A stretch of DNA of 40,877 bases from Proteobacteria bacterium UBA6920 (lineage in GTDB: Bacteria > Pseudomonadota > Gammaproteobacteria > SG8-11). Both the position numbers and the translations under genes were made by a program. This document shows positions 16,303 to 24,415 of this stretch, in pieces (the stretch's first letter is position 1; each line of letters starts with the position of its first letter). A model generated the notes under the pieces. That model saw nothing but the letters and a program-made list of their open reading frames with translations, did no database searches and was not told the DNA's origin. Where the stretch lies: NCBI GenBank assembly GCA_002448875.1, contig DKAS01000047.1, positions 1 through 40,877 on the forward strand, written 5' to 3'.

Positions 16303-18591
16303 ATGGCCATACATGTGCTGGAAAAGGACGAACCCCTGGTCAACCGGTCACCTCCTGCGGAACCCTCGCCTGGCAAACGCCCGGTCACAGAGGAAGTGCA
16401 GCTGACGGAGTTGCTGATGACCGTCATGGATGCCTGGCAGCTGATCGCCGGTGCTGTGCTGGCGTCATTGCTCGCTGGGATTATCTACGTGACCTTCGCG
16501 GCGCCGGTATATCGTGCCGACGTGTTGCTGCAGCTGGAAGATAAATCCAAGGGTGTGGGCGCCCTGGCGCAGCTGAACACGATTCTGCAGGAGGTCGCAC
16601 CGGCGAGTGCGGAGTTCGAGATACTCAAGTCGCGCATGGTGCTGGGGGCTGTGGTGGACAATCTCAAACTGGATGTTGCCGCTTCTCCCGTCTACTTCCC
16701 GCTGCTGGGCCGCGTGTTGCGCAGGGTGCAGGCGTCGGCAGACACGGAGCTGGCTTCCCCCTGGCCGGGGTTCAGCCGGTATGCCTGGGGTGGAGAAAGT
16801 TTGCAGCTGGCACGATTCGACTTGCCCACGCGCCTGGAAGGTGAAGTTTTTTCCCTGCGCGCTACGGGTGACACCGGCTACCGCCTTTACGGACCCGACG
16901 GCGAAGTCATTGGCAATGGCAGGGTGGGCGAGACTTTGACCGCCGTGCTGAAAAACGAAGAAAAACTGGCGCTGTTCGTCTCCGAACTCAGGAGCCGGCC
17001 TGGAACCCGCTTCGAATTGACCAAGAACTCGCGTCTGGCAACCATCAACAATCTGCGCGAGGACTTGAACATCAATGAACTGGGTAAGCAGTCAGGCATT
17101 CTGCAAATGAGCCTGGAAGGAAACAGCGCCGTCCGGATAACGAAGATTCTCAATGAAATAGCCAATATCTATCTGCGGCAAAGCGTGGAGAGAAAGTCAG
17201 CTGAAGCGGAAAATACCTTATCTTTTCTGGAAAAACAATTGCCTGTGTTAAAAGAACAAATGGAAACGGCGGAAGCCGAGCTCAACAAGTACCGGTTGAA
17301 GAAAGGGTCGGTGGATCTCACCAAGGAAACTCAGGTTACCCTGGACAAAATGGTATCGATCGATGCCCAGCTGACCCAGTTGAAACGGGAGCGGGAGGAA
17401 TTGATCAGACGTTTTACACCGGAGCACCCACGGATCGCGGCGATAGATGCGCAAATTGCCACATTGAATGATGAAAATCTGAAAGTCGACAGCAAGGTGC
17501 AGGGACTGCCCGGCACACAGCAGGAGATTCTGCGTCTGACGCGCAATATGGAAGTCAGCACTTCCCTGTATACCACCCTGATGAACACTGCGCAGGAATT
17601 GAAAGTGGTGAAAGCCGGTGCGGTAGCCAATGTGCGCATCGTCGACTATGCGGTACCACCGATCGAGCCGGTAAAACCGAAGAAAGCATTTCTCATCGTA
17701 CTTTCACTTTTGTTCGGTGTTTTGGTCGGCGTCGGCCTGGCGTTTGTGCGCAAAAACATGCGTGGGGTCATTGAGGATCCGGATCAGGTGGAAAAACGGC
17801 TGGGTCTGCCTATCTACGCGACCGTGCCCTTCAGCCGCCAGCAGGTAGAGCTGGAAAAGGCAAGCAAGAACGAATATCCGCAAGCGGCGATTCTGTCGGT
17901 GGATGCCGCCAACGATCTGGCGGTGGAAAGTCTGCGCAGCTTGCGCACATCGTTGTATTTCGCCCAACTCAATGCGAAAAATAATATTTTGTCCATAACC
18001 AGTTCGGGGCCCGGCGCGGGGAAGTCGTTTATCAGCGTCAATCTCAGCGCGGTGCTGGCTCTGGCGGGCAAGAAAATTCTGCTGATTGACGCCGATATGC
18101 GCAAGGGTAGAGTGCATCAGATCCTGGCGATGGCGCAGCAGCCGGGACTGTCCGACATGATTGCCGGCGAGCATCGAAGCACGAACGAATGCCGTGAGTT
18201 CATCCAGTCCTGTTCGGTCAGCAATCTGTATGCGATTACCAGTGGTACTCCGCCGCCAAATCCGTCAGAGCTGCTGATGCATGAAAACTTCCCCAGCCTG
18301 CTCGACGGGCTGGCATCCCAATTCGACTACGTGATAATTGATTCGCCCCCGGTGCTGGCGGTTACCGATGCCGCGATCATAGGGCGCGCTGCCGGCGCTA
18401 CTATTCTGGTAGTCAAGGATGGACAAAGTCCACTGCGGGAAATCGAGCAGAGTATCAAACGCCTGAAGCACGCGGGAGCGAATCTGCGGGGAGCGGTTTA
18501 CAACGGCGTTAAAGCCGCCAGCAGCCGATATGGCTATGGCCGATACTATGGCTATGGCTACTATCACCACGGTACCCAAAAACGCGGGTGA
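16303..18591 (+). CDS. Wzc-type polysaccharide co-polymerase / tyrosine autokinase
   Basis: A 762-residue inner-membrane protein fusing a Wzz chain-length domain to a BY-kinase. The Wzz domain has a first membrane segment at ~50-70 (GAVLASLLAGIIYVTFAAPVYRADVLLQLED). A long periplasmic coiled-coil region (~260-410) precedes a GNVR-like stretch with PPIEPVKPKKAF and a second membrane segment at ~465-485. The cytoplasmic kinase has Walker A SGPGAGKS at 568-575 (K574), Walker A' LLIDADMRKG and Walker B VIIDSPP. The tail carries a tyrosine cluster at 743-754 (seven Tyr in a Gly-Tyr repeat), the usual autophosphorylation site. It controls polymer length and opens export together with a Wza-type pore. 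It converges on the Wza-type gene instead of sharing its operon, and no Wzb-type phosphatase is visible in the window. Confidence 0.93.
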   Translation: MAIHVLEKDEPLVNRSPPAEPSPGKRPVTEEVQLTELLMTVMDAWQLIAGAVLASLLAGIIYVTFAAPVYRADVLLQLEDKSKGVGALAQLNTILQEVAPASAEFEILKSRMVLGAVVDNLKLDVAASPVYFPLLGRVLRRVQASADTELASPWPGFSRYAWGGESLQLARFDLPTRLEGEVFSLRATGDTGYRLYGPDGEVIGNGRVGETLTAVLKNEEKLALFVSELRSRPGTRFELTKNSRLATINNLREDLNINELGKQSGILQMSLEGNSAVRITKILNEIANIYLRQSVERKSAEAENTLSFLEKQLPVLKEQMETAEAELNKYRLKKGSVDLTKETQVTLDKMVSIDAQLTQLKREREELIRRFTPEHPRIAAIDAQIATLNDENLKVDSKVQGLPGTQQEILRLTRNMEVSTSLYTTLMNTAQELKVVKAGAVANVRIVDYAVPPIEPVKPKKAFLIVLSLLFGVLVGVGLAFVRKNMRGVIEDPDQVEKRLGLPIYATVPFSRQQVELEKASKNEYPQAAILSVDAANDLAVESLRSLRTSLYFAQLNAKNNILSITSSGPGAGKSFISVNLSAVLALAGKKILLIDADMRKGRVHQILAMAQQPGLSDMIAGEHRSTNECREFIQSCSVSNLYAITSGTPPPNPSELLMHENFPSLLDGLASQFDYVIIDSPPVLAVTDAAIIGRAAGATILVVKDGQSPLREIEQSIKRLKHAGANLRGAVYNGVKAASSRYGYGRYYGYGYYHHGTQKRG

Positions 18592-18725
18592 ACCACGGGA
18601 AGATTGCCGAAAAGCCGCGGCGTATCCCGCGCGTATATCATATCAGGGACCAGTGGCAGTCTTGCCAACGCAGCGCCGACTCAAGCCCCGCGTATCCTGG
18701 GTCCCGCCTTGGGTCGAGGCAGGCA

Positions 18726-18744
18726 GGTGTCGCGTGGTGACACC
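18726..18744 (-). terminator. Short hairpin just after the Wza-type gene (weak terminator candidate)
   Basis: GGTGTC at 18726-18731 and GACACC at 18739-18744 pair around a seven-base loop, one base beyond the stop of the Wza-type gene. There is no T tract, so Rho-independent termination is doubtful. The hairpin lies between convergent genes. Confidence 0.25.
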
Positions 18745-18745
18745 A

Positions 18746-19819
18746 TCAGCGCAGACTTTGCGATTCGATGGTGGAGATATTTTGCAGCAATTGCGTGGTC
18801 GGCAGCAGCTGCTGGATTACGCGATTCCAGCGGGTGAGGCCGGCGGCATCGACATAGACTACATCCCTGGGTTCCAGCTGGAAACGATCGCCAAGGATCA
18901 AGGCTTCCGGCGAGCTGGAATCCAGATGAAAGATTTGGGAAATTTCCGCCTTGCTGCGAATTACGAAAACCCGGGCCGCGTTCGCGGTGAGTCGGTCCAC
19001 GCCACCGGCGTCGCTGATAGCCTCGGCCAGAGACATTCTTCCTTTATGCATCAGATACGATGACGGCCTGGCCACCTCGCCCAAAACGAATACCTTTTGC
19101 TGGTTGCGATCAGGGACATGGACGATGTCCCCGTCGTGCAGAATGATATCCTGGGAGATATCGCCTTTTTCGTAGGTAGCGAGCAGATTCAGCGTCAACA
19201 GCTCCCCCGCGCGGCTGAGCGTGACATTGGATATGTCCGCTTCGCCGGTGGCGCCCCCGGCCTGATTGATGGCGTCCACCACGGATAGCGGGGTATCGGT
19301 GATGGGTTGCGGGCCGGGGCTTTTGATTTCACCGACGATGTAAACTTTCTGGCTGCGAAACACCGCTACCCTGACATCCAGTTGCGGTTTGGTAATGGCG
19401 CGGGAAATACTGTTGGTCAAGATGGTCCGCACTTCGGCCACCGTCTTGCCCGCCACCCTGACCTGGCCCGCGTAAGGATAAAAAATGGTCCCATCTTCGG
19501 CCACCAGATGGCCAGCGGCCTCCACGCTGCGGTATTCGCCAGCGGGAATGGTCAATTCGGGGTGGTCCCATACGGTGATATTGAGGATATCGTGCGGGCC
19601 GATGCGATACAGGTAGCTATCTTTTTCCTTGCCGTCACGTTCGACCAGGGATTTCAAATACTGCTGTTTTGAAGTTTTTTCGAAAGAAAAAACCAGATCG
19701 GCGGTAATAGGCAGAATTTTCACATTGGGTGATGTGGCGGGCTCCATGTACATCCCGGGAGCCAGTGCGCAGCCATGCAGCAGCAAAGCGACAGCAGCGC
19801 CGACGAATTTTTGTGTCAT
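18746..19819 (-). CDS. Wza-type polysaccharide export lipoprotein
   Basis: The outer-membrane export channel subunit. A short lipoprotein signal ends at LLHGC (Cys17). A Poly_export domain follows (YRIGPHDILNITVWDHPELT, then EDGTIFYPYAGQVRVAGKTVAEVR). Two SLBB domains come next (KVYIVGEIKSPGPQPITDTPLSVVDAINQAGG and KVFVLGEVARPSSYLMHKGRMSLAEAISDAGG), and the C-terminal helix would cross the outer membrane. Three starts are close together; ATG 19819 has GGAGG nine bases upstream and gives a normal signal peptide, whereas 19837 contains that GGAGG within its own coding sequence. Length is 357 residues. It follows the methyltransferase by about 20 bases and lies tail to tail with the Wzc-type gene. 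Confidence 0.92.
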   Translation of the reverse strand: MTQKFVGAAVALLLHGCALAPGMYMEPATSPNVKILPITADLVFSFEKTSKQQYLKSLVERDGKEKDSYLYRIGPHDILNITVWDHPELTIPAGEYRSVEAAGHLVAEDGTIFYPYAGQVRVAGKTVAEVRTILTNSISRAITKPQLDVRVAVFRSQKVYIVGEIKSPGPQPITDTPLSVVDAINQAGGATGEADISNVTLSRAGELLTLNLLATYEKGDISQDIILHDGDIVHVPDRNQQKVFVLGEVARPSSYLMHKGRMSLAEAISDAGGVDRLTANAARVFVIRSKAEISQIFHLDSSSPEALILGDRFQLEPRDVVYVDAAGLTRWNRVIQQLLPTTQLLQNISTIESQSLR

Positions 19820-19840
19820 TGCCATATTCCTCCGCATTGG

Positions 19841-20740
19841 CTAAGCAACCGGGCCAGCGTCCCCGGCCGGTCGAATTCCCGCCCAGGCGATCAGCATGCT
19901 GCCTCTGCCCAATAGTTTCGCGATATTCCAGAACAGCACCTTCAGCCGGTCATGACTCGATTGCATATTGCGTGCGGTGACGTAGCGTGGGTCGACCGGT
20001 GACGTGGTGGTGACGGCGTAGGGTTGCAGGCCGGCGCGTAAAACTATGCGTTGTAAGGTGTTCGGGGTGAAACCGTGCACATGATGGGGTGGCGCGACGG
20101 TGGCGATTTTGTCCCGTTTGTATCCGGCCAGCAGTCGAACCGTTGCCGGCAACGCGTCTTCATTGGGGGTGGCGATCAGCACCACGCCGCCGGGTGACAG
20201 CACCCGCTTGACCTCCTGCAGAACCGCATAGGGATTGGGCAGGTGTTCGATAACGTCGCGAAGGCGTACGAAATCGAACTGACCGGCGTCAAATCTGCTC
20301 TCCAGGAACGAATTACAGCGAATGTCTATGCCCAGTCGTTGCCTGCCCAGCGCTATCAGGGCGGGGTCGATGTCCACGCCCACGGCTTGCCAGCCCAAAG
20401 TGCCGGCAGCCCAGACCGAGGACCCGGAGCCGCAGCCGATGTCGAGAAACCGCCCGGTGGCGAACGACCGGCCCGCGTAGGCAGAAACCGTGGCCAGTTG
20501 AAATGCGAGTTGCCGTTTGTCGTGTTGCAGGGTGTCTTCCGTAATCTGGTGTTGAAAACGGGTATACTGGAAGTCTAGAGACATTTCGGAAAATTCGCGG
20601 GAAGGGGTGAATACCGGCATGGGGTTAAGGTAAATTTGCGAACAGTTGCCGCATTTTCCGATATGCCAGCCATCGATATTGGAAAGTTCACCGAATTTGT
20701 CTGCGCCACAGGTGTTACAGCTGATCCAGTCGCTTTTCAT
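19841..20740 (-). CDS. SAM-dependent methyltransferase with N-terminal Cys4 motif
   Basis: A 299-residue class I methyltransferase (Methyltransf_23-like). The N-terminus carries CNTCG...CGNCSQIYLNP, a four-cysteine zinc-ribbon-like motif common in sugar or glycan methyltransferases of surface-polysaccharide loci. The Rossmann core shows motif I LDIGCGSGSS at ~98-107, VDID, then VRLRDVIEHLPNPYAVLQEV and LSPGGVVLIATPN. A hydrophobic C-terminal segment may touch the membrane. It probably O- or N-methylates a sugar residue of the polymer (inference from context). ATG 20740 has AAGGA nine bases upstream. It sits between the ATP-grasp gene and the Wza-type gene on the same strand. Confidence 0.85.
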   Translation of the reverse strand: MKSDWISCNTCGADKFGELSNIDGWHIGKCGNCSQIYLNPMPVFTPSREFSEMSLDFQYTRFQHQITEDTLQHDKRQLAFQLATVSAYAGRSFATGRFLDIGCGSGSSVWAAGTLGWQAVGVDIDPALIALGRQRLGIDIRCNSFLESRFDAGQFDFVRLRDVIEHLPNPYAVLQEVKRVLSPGGVVLIATPNEDALPATVRLLAGYKRDKIATVAPPHHVHGFTPNTLQRIVLRAGLQPYAVTTTSPVDPRYVTARNMQSSHDRLKVLFWNIAKLLGRGSMLIAWAGIRPAGDAGPVA

Positions 20741-20816
20741 TTTTCGTCGTCCTTCGTATTCTTGGGCCTAGGCTGGTGCGTGAGCGACCAGGTTTTGCGG
20801 AAATGGCAGTGCCCCG

Positions 20817-22028
20817 TCAGGTACTCAATTTTGGATGATGTGTCCTCCATGCCGCAGGATTGATGCGCGCCAGCAGGTATTTGATCGCCTGGTTAACAAG
20901 GTAGGCGACGCGTTTGGCAAATGGCACGGGATCGTGCAGGCTCAAAATGGCGAAAACATGCGGTCGAACATAGGGTCTGGCATACTGGCGCAGTGCATAA
21001 CGCTCCTGTAATCCGTACCTGAGGCTGTAACCAAGATCACGCACAGTGTCGATCCAGTAGATATTTTGCGCGTAATCTTTCCGCGTTGGTGGTGAGCCGG
21101 TGGTCAAATGCAGATAATGCAGCCAGGGAAAATTTATGCCGCAGCGCACCGCCAGCAGCGTTGACAGATTGTGCCGGCCGTTGACCTCCATCAATTTATA
21201 GATACCGTCGCGCTCGTCTTTCTTGAATTCGGTGCAAGCATAGCCTTGAAATCCCATGACTCTGAGTATCTTCCTTCCGGGCGGAACAACTTCCTGAATA
21301 TTTGCACTGAGCACCACCCGGGGGGAACCCCATACGGGAGGCGCGTTGCGAATATGTTGTGCGGTAAACTCACATACTGCGATCCCCTGGTGGATGTAAG
21401 CGTTGTAATTTACGACGTTGCTGTCCGGCCCGGGTATGATTTCCTGCAACATCACCTCGAGCTTGGCGGCCGCTGCCTGTCGATACGCAGTCAGCAGGCT
21501 GTCAAGATCATGCGCGGGCAGCATCTTGCGCTTGAATCTCTCGTAAAACAAATGACTCTGGCTTGGCTTGACCAGGCACGGAAACATGACTTTCTCGCCG
21601 TAGGCGACGACATCCTGTTCGGACTGAGGAATCACGGTATGTGGCGCCGCAATTCCGTGCTGTTCCGCCAGGGAATAGGTGAACTTCTTTTCGATGAATC
21701 GCTGGCAGACATTCCAGTCGGGGCAGGCAACGGTATAGTAATGGCTCAGCAGTGCATGATGTTTGGCGACAGCAACCACCGATTCATCCGATACGGGAAA
21801 CAATACACTCTCGGGATAGCGGGCAGCGATCTCGGAGAGCGTGGCAATAAAAGCGGCTGCGTTCTTCTCCGGATGCGGCGCCAGAATGCTGTCGCGCACG
21901 TAGCGCGATACATGGGCCATGTCCCGCGGGTCGTAGTGTACGACCACCACCGGAACACCCTGTTCGCCAAGCGCACGAACCACGCCCAATGCCATGGTGT
22001 GCGCCGAAAGGATGACCGCAGTTCGCAT
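20817..22028 (-). CDS. ATP-grasp carboxylate-amine ligase-like protein
   Basis: A ~403-residue protein with the three-part ATP-grasp layout. The preATP-grasp domain is at ~1-115 (RTAVILSAHTMALGVVRALGEQGVPVVVVHYDP). The ATP-binding domain has KFTYSLAEQHGIAAPHT, FPCLVKPSQS and MLQEIIPGPD. A catalytic-loop region follows with GFQGYACTEFKKDERDGIYKLMEVNGRH, whose metal-binding Glu and Asn close the site. These enzymes form an acyl phosphate from a carboxylate and join it to an amine or thiol. ATG 22028 is chosen because the fold starts there; the in-frame ATG at 22139 would add 37 unfamiliar residues. Lying beside amino-sugar genes, it may couple an amino acid to a 4-amino sugar or to a glycan carboxylate. 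The substrate is unknown. Confidence 0.83.
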   Translation of the reverse strand: MRTAVILSAHTMALGVVRALGEQGVPVVVVHYDPRDMAHVSRYVRDSILAPHPEKNAAAFIATLSEIAARYPESVLFPVSDESVVAVAKHHALLSHYYTVACPDWNVCQRFIEKKFTYSLAEQHGIAAPHTVIPQSEQDVVAYGEKVMFPCLVKPSQSHLFYERFKRKMLPAHDLDSLLTAYRQAAAAKLEVMLQEIIPGPDSNVVNYNAYIHQGIAVCEFTAQHIRNAPPVWGSPRVVLSANIQEVVPPGRKILRVMGFQGYACTEFKKDERDGIYKLMEVNGRHNLSTLLAVRCGINFPWLHYLHLTTGSPPTRKDYAQNIYWIDTVRDLGYSLRYGLQERYALRQYARPYVRPHVFAILSLHDPVPFAKRVAYLVNQAIKYLLARINPAAWRTHHPKLST

Positions 22029-22237
22029 CGTCGGATGCTCGCCCTGAGTTAAACGTTGTAAACCACCTTGCCGACGTCGTGGCGAATAACGTTCGGTTAA
22101 GAACCGCTGTTGATTTTCATGTCTATTATAAATAGCCATGCCGGGGAAGCGGCAACAGTAGTATTACTAGCCGGACTTTTCAGTAAGGATTTTGTGACTC
22201 GGAATTGCGCAGGATGATACGCCGCGCTGCTGACGCG

Positions 22238-22267
22238 GGCCGTGGATGCGATGCCGTCTCCACGGCC
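22238..22267. repeat. 9-base inverted repeat (hairpin 1)
   Basis: GGCCGTGGA at 22238-22246 pairs perfectly with TCCACGGCC at 22259-22267 around a 12-base loop. There is no T tract on either side, so it is not a classical terminator. It could be an operator or a leader hairpin. Confidence 0.55.
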
Positions 22268-22284
22268 ATGCTGGTTATGAAATC

Positions 22285-22307
22285 GCCCGTTCCAGTTGCG
22301 AACGGGC
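22285..22307. repeat. 8-base inverted repeat (hairpin 2)
   Basis: GCCCGTTC at 22285-22292 pairs perfectly with GAACGGGC at 22300-22307 around a seven-base loop, 17 bases after hairpin 1. The two together look like a structured leader or a pair of protein-binding sites. Confidence 0.55.
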
Positions 22308-22403
22308 CGCCCATGCCAGAGCTGACAATAAAATGCTGGGACTTGTCGTCGTTTTCCTCGTGCTGGGCGGTCAGCCCTGGTGCTGCTGGAAATAAACAGG
22401 AAA

Positions 22404-22421
22404 AGTGAATATATATTCACT
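22404..22421. promoter_or_regulatory. 18-base perfect palindrome, candidate operator
   Basis: AGTGAATATATATTCACT reads the same on both strands over 18 bases. This form (GTGAA spaced by an AT core, then TTCAC) is typical of a site for a dimeric transcription factor. It lies between the divergent ATP-grasp and acyltransferase genes. The regulator is not in the window, and no known consensus is claimed. Confidence 0.5.
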
Positions 22422-22629
22422 ATTGATTCTTGTTTCGGATTAAGAGCAAGTGATGTGGTTTGACCTTATGCCGGGGAGTCAAAAAGTAATAGCGGTATTA
22501 TCAGCGCGTTTGCATACGAATAATGCGTGCCGGGGTGGATTCGTTCCCTGGCTTGGCTCTTGTTCCGCAGCGTGGTTAGTGCGAACAATGCGGCATCGAG
22601 GAAGGTTGCAGTCGCAGCGGTTTGCCGAA

Positions 22630-22658
22630 TTGACTCGATATTCGCGAGATCCTACTAT
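22630..22658 (+). promoter_or_regulatory. Sigma-70-like promoter for the amino-sugar operon
   Basis: TTGACT at 22630-22635 (five of six -35 bases) is followed after exactly 17 bases by TACTAT at 22653-22658 (four of six -10 bases). Transcription would begin near 22665 and give a leader of about 75 bases before ATG 22740. It would drive the acyltransferase, PglC-like, aminotransferase and dehydratase genes. Confidence 0.5.
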
Positions 22659-22739
22659 GGAATTTAACAGCTATCAGTGAGTTTTGAGCGACATCAGACA
22701 GGGGAGTTAAGGTTTCGGAGATTTATTAAAGGAATACTC

Positions 22740-23618
22740 ATGGGTATTGCTTCCTACGCGGATTATCTGCGGGCAGAAGGGAAACCAGTCTGGTTCATGG
22801 CGGGGGTTCATTGGATGGTGTATAACCAAGCCCTGATACCTGCCGACGCCATGCCGGTATTTCCTGACGTGGTCGATGAAGAAGCGGAACAAATTATCAA
22901 AAAATCGGCGACCTATTTTCTGCGCTATACGCGCCAACCAACACGTGGTGCCACCAAGTGGTGGAACGTTGTGTGCAGACACTACGATATCCGTGCCGTG
23001 TCGGCCAATACCCGATCGAAAATACATCGGGGGTTGAAACGGTTGCAGATACGCCAGATTAATCCCGGTTGGCTGGCGCAGCACGGCTATTCCTGCCATC
23101 GTGCGTGTTACCAACGGTACAATAATGCCCGGCCGATGTCGGAAGCGAGTTACCAGCGTTTCGTTTCCAGCTTGCAAGGAAAATCCATATTTGACGTCTG
23201 GGGAAGTTTTCATGATGAAGACCTGCTGGGATATATTGTCTGTCTGCATGAAAGCAATGGCGTGTTCATGCACACCATAGATATCACCCCGCGGGGCCTG
23301 CACGACTACGCAGCGTATGCCCTGATGCATACCTTGCTTGAGCACTACGTTAATACCCAGGGAATTCCTGTTTCCAATGGCAGCCGTGCCATTGCCCATG
23401 ACACACAAATGCAGACTTTTTTACTCAATTTTCAATTTGCCCGCGAGTACGCGGAGTTGCATGTGGTGTACCGTCCTGATATCAGGTTTATCATAAAAGT
23501 GCTCTACCCGGTACGACGTTGGCTGCGGCTTTTTTCCCGCTCAGAGATTTTTAACAAAATTAATGCGGTTCTTTTTCAAGAGGAGCTGCGGCGAACGCAG
23601 TATGAGGTTGACCAATGA
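22740..23618 (+). CDS. GNAT-fold acyltransferase-like protein (FemAB-related)
   Basis: A 292-residue protein whose second half looks like a GNAT core: SIFDVWGSFHDEDLLGYIVCLHESNGVFMHTIDITPRGLHDYAAYALMHTLLEHYV, then a conserved Asn-Gly-Ser-Arg turn. The first half has RSKIHRGLKRLQIRQIN, comparable to the basic loop of FemAB-like enzymes. No signal peptide is visible, and the C-terminus is basic with a hydrophobic stretch (IKVLYPVRRWLRLF). ATG 22740 has AAAGGA six bases upstream and is preferred to the GTG at 22677. The next gene starts inside its stop codon (ATGA overlap). It may acylate the 4-amino group made by the aminotransferase at 24416. Assignment rests on fold-like patterns, so it is only moderate. 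Confidence 0.65.
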   Translation: MGIASYADYLRAEGKPVWFMAGVHWMVYNQALIPADAMPVFPDVVDEEAEQIIKKSATYFLRYTRQPTRGATKWWNVVCRHYDIRAVSANTRSKIHRGLKRLQIRQINPGWLAQHGYSCHRACYQRYNNARPMSEASYQRFVSSLQGKSIFDVWGSFHDEDLLGYIVCLHESNGVFMHTIDITPRGLHDYAAYALMHTLLEHYVNTQGIPVSNGSRAIAHDTQMQTFLLNFQFAREYAELHVVYRPDIRFIIKVLYPVRRWLRLFSRSEIFNKINAVLFQEELRRTQYEVDQ

Positions 23619-24259
23619 CTTCCCGGCAGGCGTTCGTAAAGAGAATGTTCGATATTACCTTGGCAGTACTTGGCTTGCTGGCCGTGGGCTGGTTGATCCT
23701 GATCTGCTGGCTGCTGGCGAGTGTCGATACTCGTCGTAATGGCTTCTATGCCCAGGACAGAGTAGGTCGCTACGGCAAAACCTTCAGGATATTGAAAATT
23801 CGCACCATGCGGCCGGTGCCGGGGATCAGTACGGTGGTTACCACCGTTAATGATCCTCGTATCACCCCGCTTGGCGCAGCGTTGCGGCGGTGGAAGCTGG
23901 ATGAGCTGCCACAACTGCTTAATGTGCTGGTTGGGGACATGAGTTTTGTCGGTCCGCGACCGGATACGCGCGAATACGCGGAGATGTTGCAGGGAGCAGG
24001 GCGAGCTATATTGAGTGTGCGCCCCGGCATTACCGGGCCAGCCAGTCTTGCCTATATCGATGAAGAAGAGCTGTTGGCGCGGGTGGATGACCCGGAACAG
24101 TACAACAAGGAGGTGTTGTTTCCAGCGAAGGTATTGATAAACATATCCTATGTCGAACACTATTCGTTTTATAAAGATCTCCTCTATGTCCTCGCAACGC
24201 TGGTGCCAGGCATGCGTGATGTGGCCCTGGGCAACACCGGAGTTTCCCACACCGCATGA
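23615..24259 (+). CDS. Undecaprenyl-phosphate sugar-1-phosphate transferase (PglC/WcaJ small form)
   Basis: The initiating enzyme that moves a sugar-1-phosphate from a UDP-sugar to undecaprenyl phosphate at the inner membrane. The 214-residue length matches the short PglC form, which lacks the four-helix N-terminal domain of WcaJ. The N-terminal reentrant hydrophobic helix is at ~8-35 (KRMFDITLAVLGLLAVGWLILICWLL). Then come RVGRYGKTFRILKIRTM, the DELPQLLNVLVGDMSFVGPRP block and RPGITGPASL. The catalytic Asp-Glu pair lies in the DELPQ motif. ATG 23615 overlaps the previous stop by four bases and has GAGG seven bases upstream. The PglC-like form suggests an amino-dideoxy-HexNAc as first sugar, in agreement with the neighbours. 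Confidence 0.92.
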   Translation: MTSRQAFVKRMFDITLAVLGLLAVGWLILICWLLASVDTRRNGFYAQDRVGRYGKTFRILKIRTMRPVPGISTVVTTVNDPRITPLGAALRRWKLDELPQLLNVLVGDMSFVGPRPDTREYAEMLQGAGRAILSVRPGITGPASLAYIDEEELLARVDDPEQYNKEVLFPAKVLINISYVEHYSFYKDLLYVLATLVPGMRDVALGNTGVSHTA

Positions 24260-24415
24260 CTCGTAAATAAATGTCGCACGGCCGAATGCGATTCAAGCGA
24301 TCATCTATTGGTATGAATTTTCAGTAATTTCCCGAATGCAGATCGTGGAAAAACCTCCTTATTCTTTTAGACAAAGAGAAGAGTGGCGATTCGTCGAGTA
24401 TATGGGAGCGATGCC

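Larger units (their letters stand above)
22140..22739. other. Long divergent regulatory region with hairpins and a palindrome
   Basis: About 600 bases lie between the ATP-grasp gene (minus) and the acyltransferase gene (plus). The open frames here (22097-22420 minus, 22205-22408 plus, 22450-22680 plus) look like no known protein and have no good ribosome sites. The region holds two strong inverted repeats (22238-22267, 22285-22307), an 18-base perfect palindrome (22404-22421) and a good sigma-70-like promoter (22630-22658), each listed separately. It is the longest gene-free stretch and sits between the two halves of the export/synthesis blocks, so it probably carries the main control of both. 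Confidence 0.55.

Noticed and set aside
18530..19063. 177-codon plus-strand frame running from the Wzc tail into the Wza gene
   Set aside because: It overlaps two confidently identified genes in other frames and encodes no known motif.
21171..22052. 293-codon plus-strand open frame opposite the ATP-grasp gene
   Set aside because: The minus strand holds clear ATP-grasp motifs; the plus-strand product has no recognisable domain.
22549..22564. Possible sigma-54 promoter (TGGC ... TTG)
   Set aside because: The essential GC of the -12 element is missing and two further conserved bases differ.
22450..22680. 76-codon plus-strand open frame ahead of the acyltransferase
   Set aside because: It contains the TTGACT/TACTAT promoter, has no family resemblance, and the real gene start with AAAGGA lies downstream.
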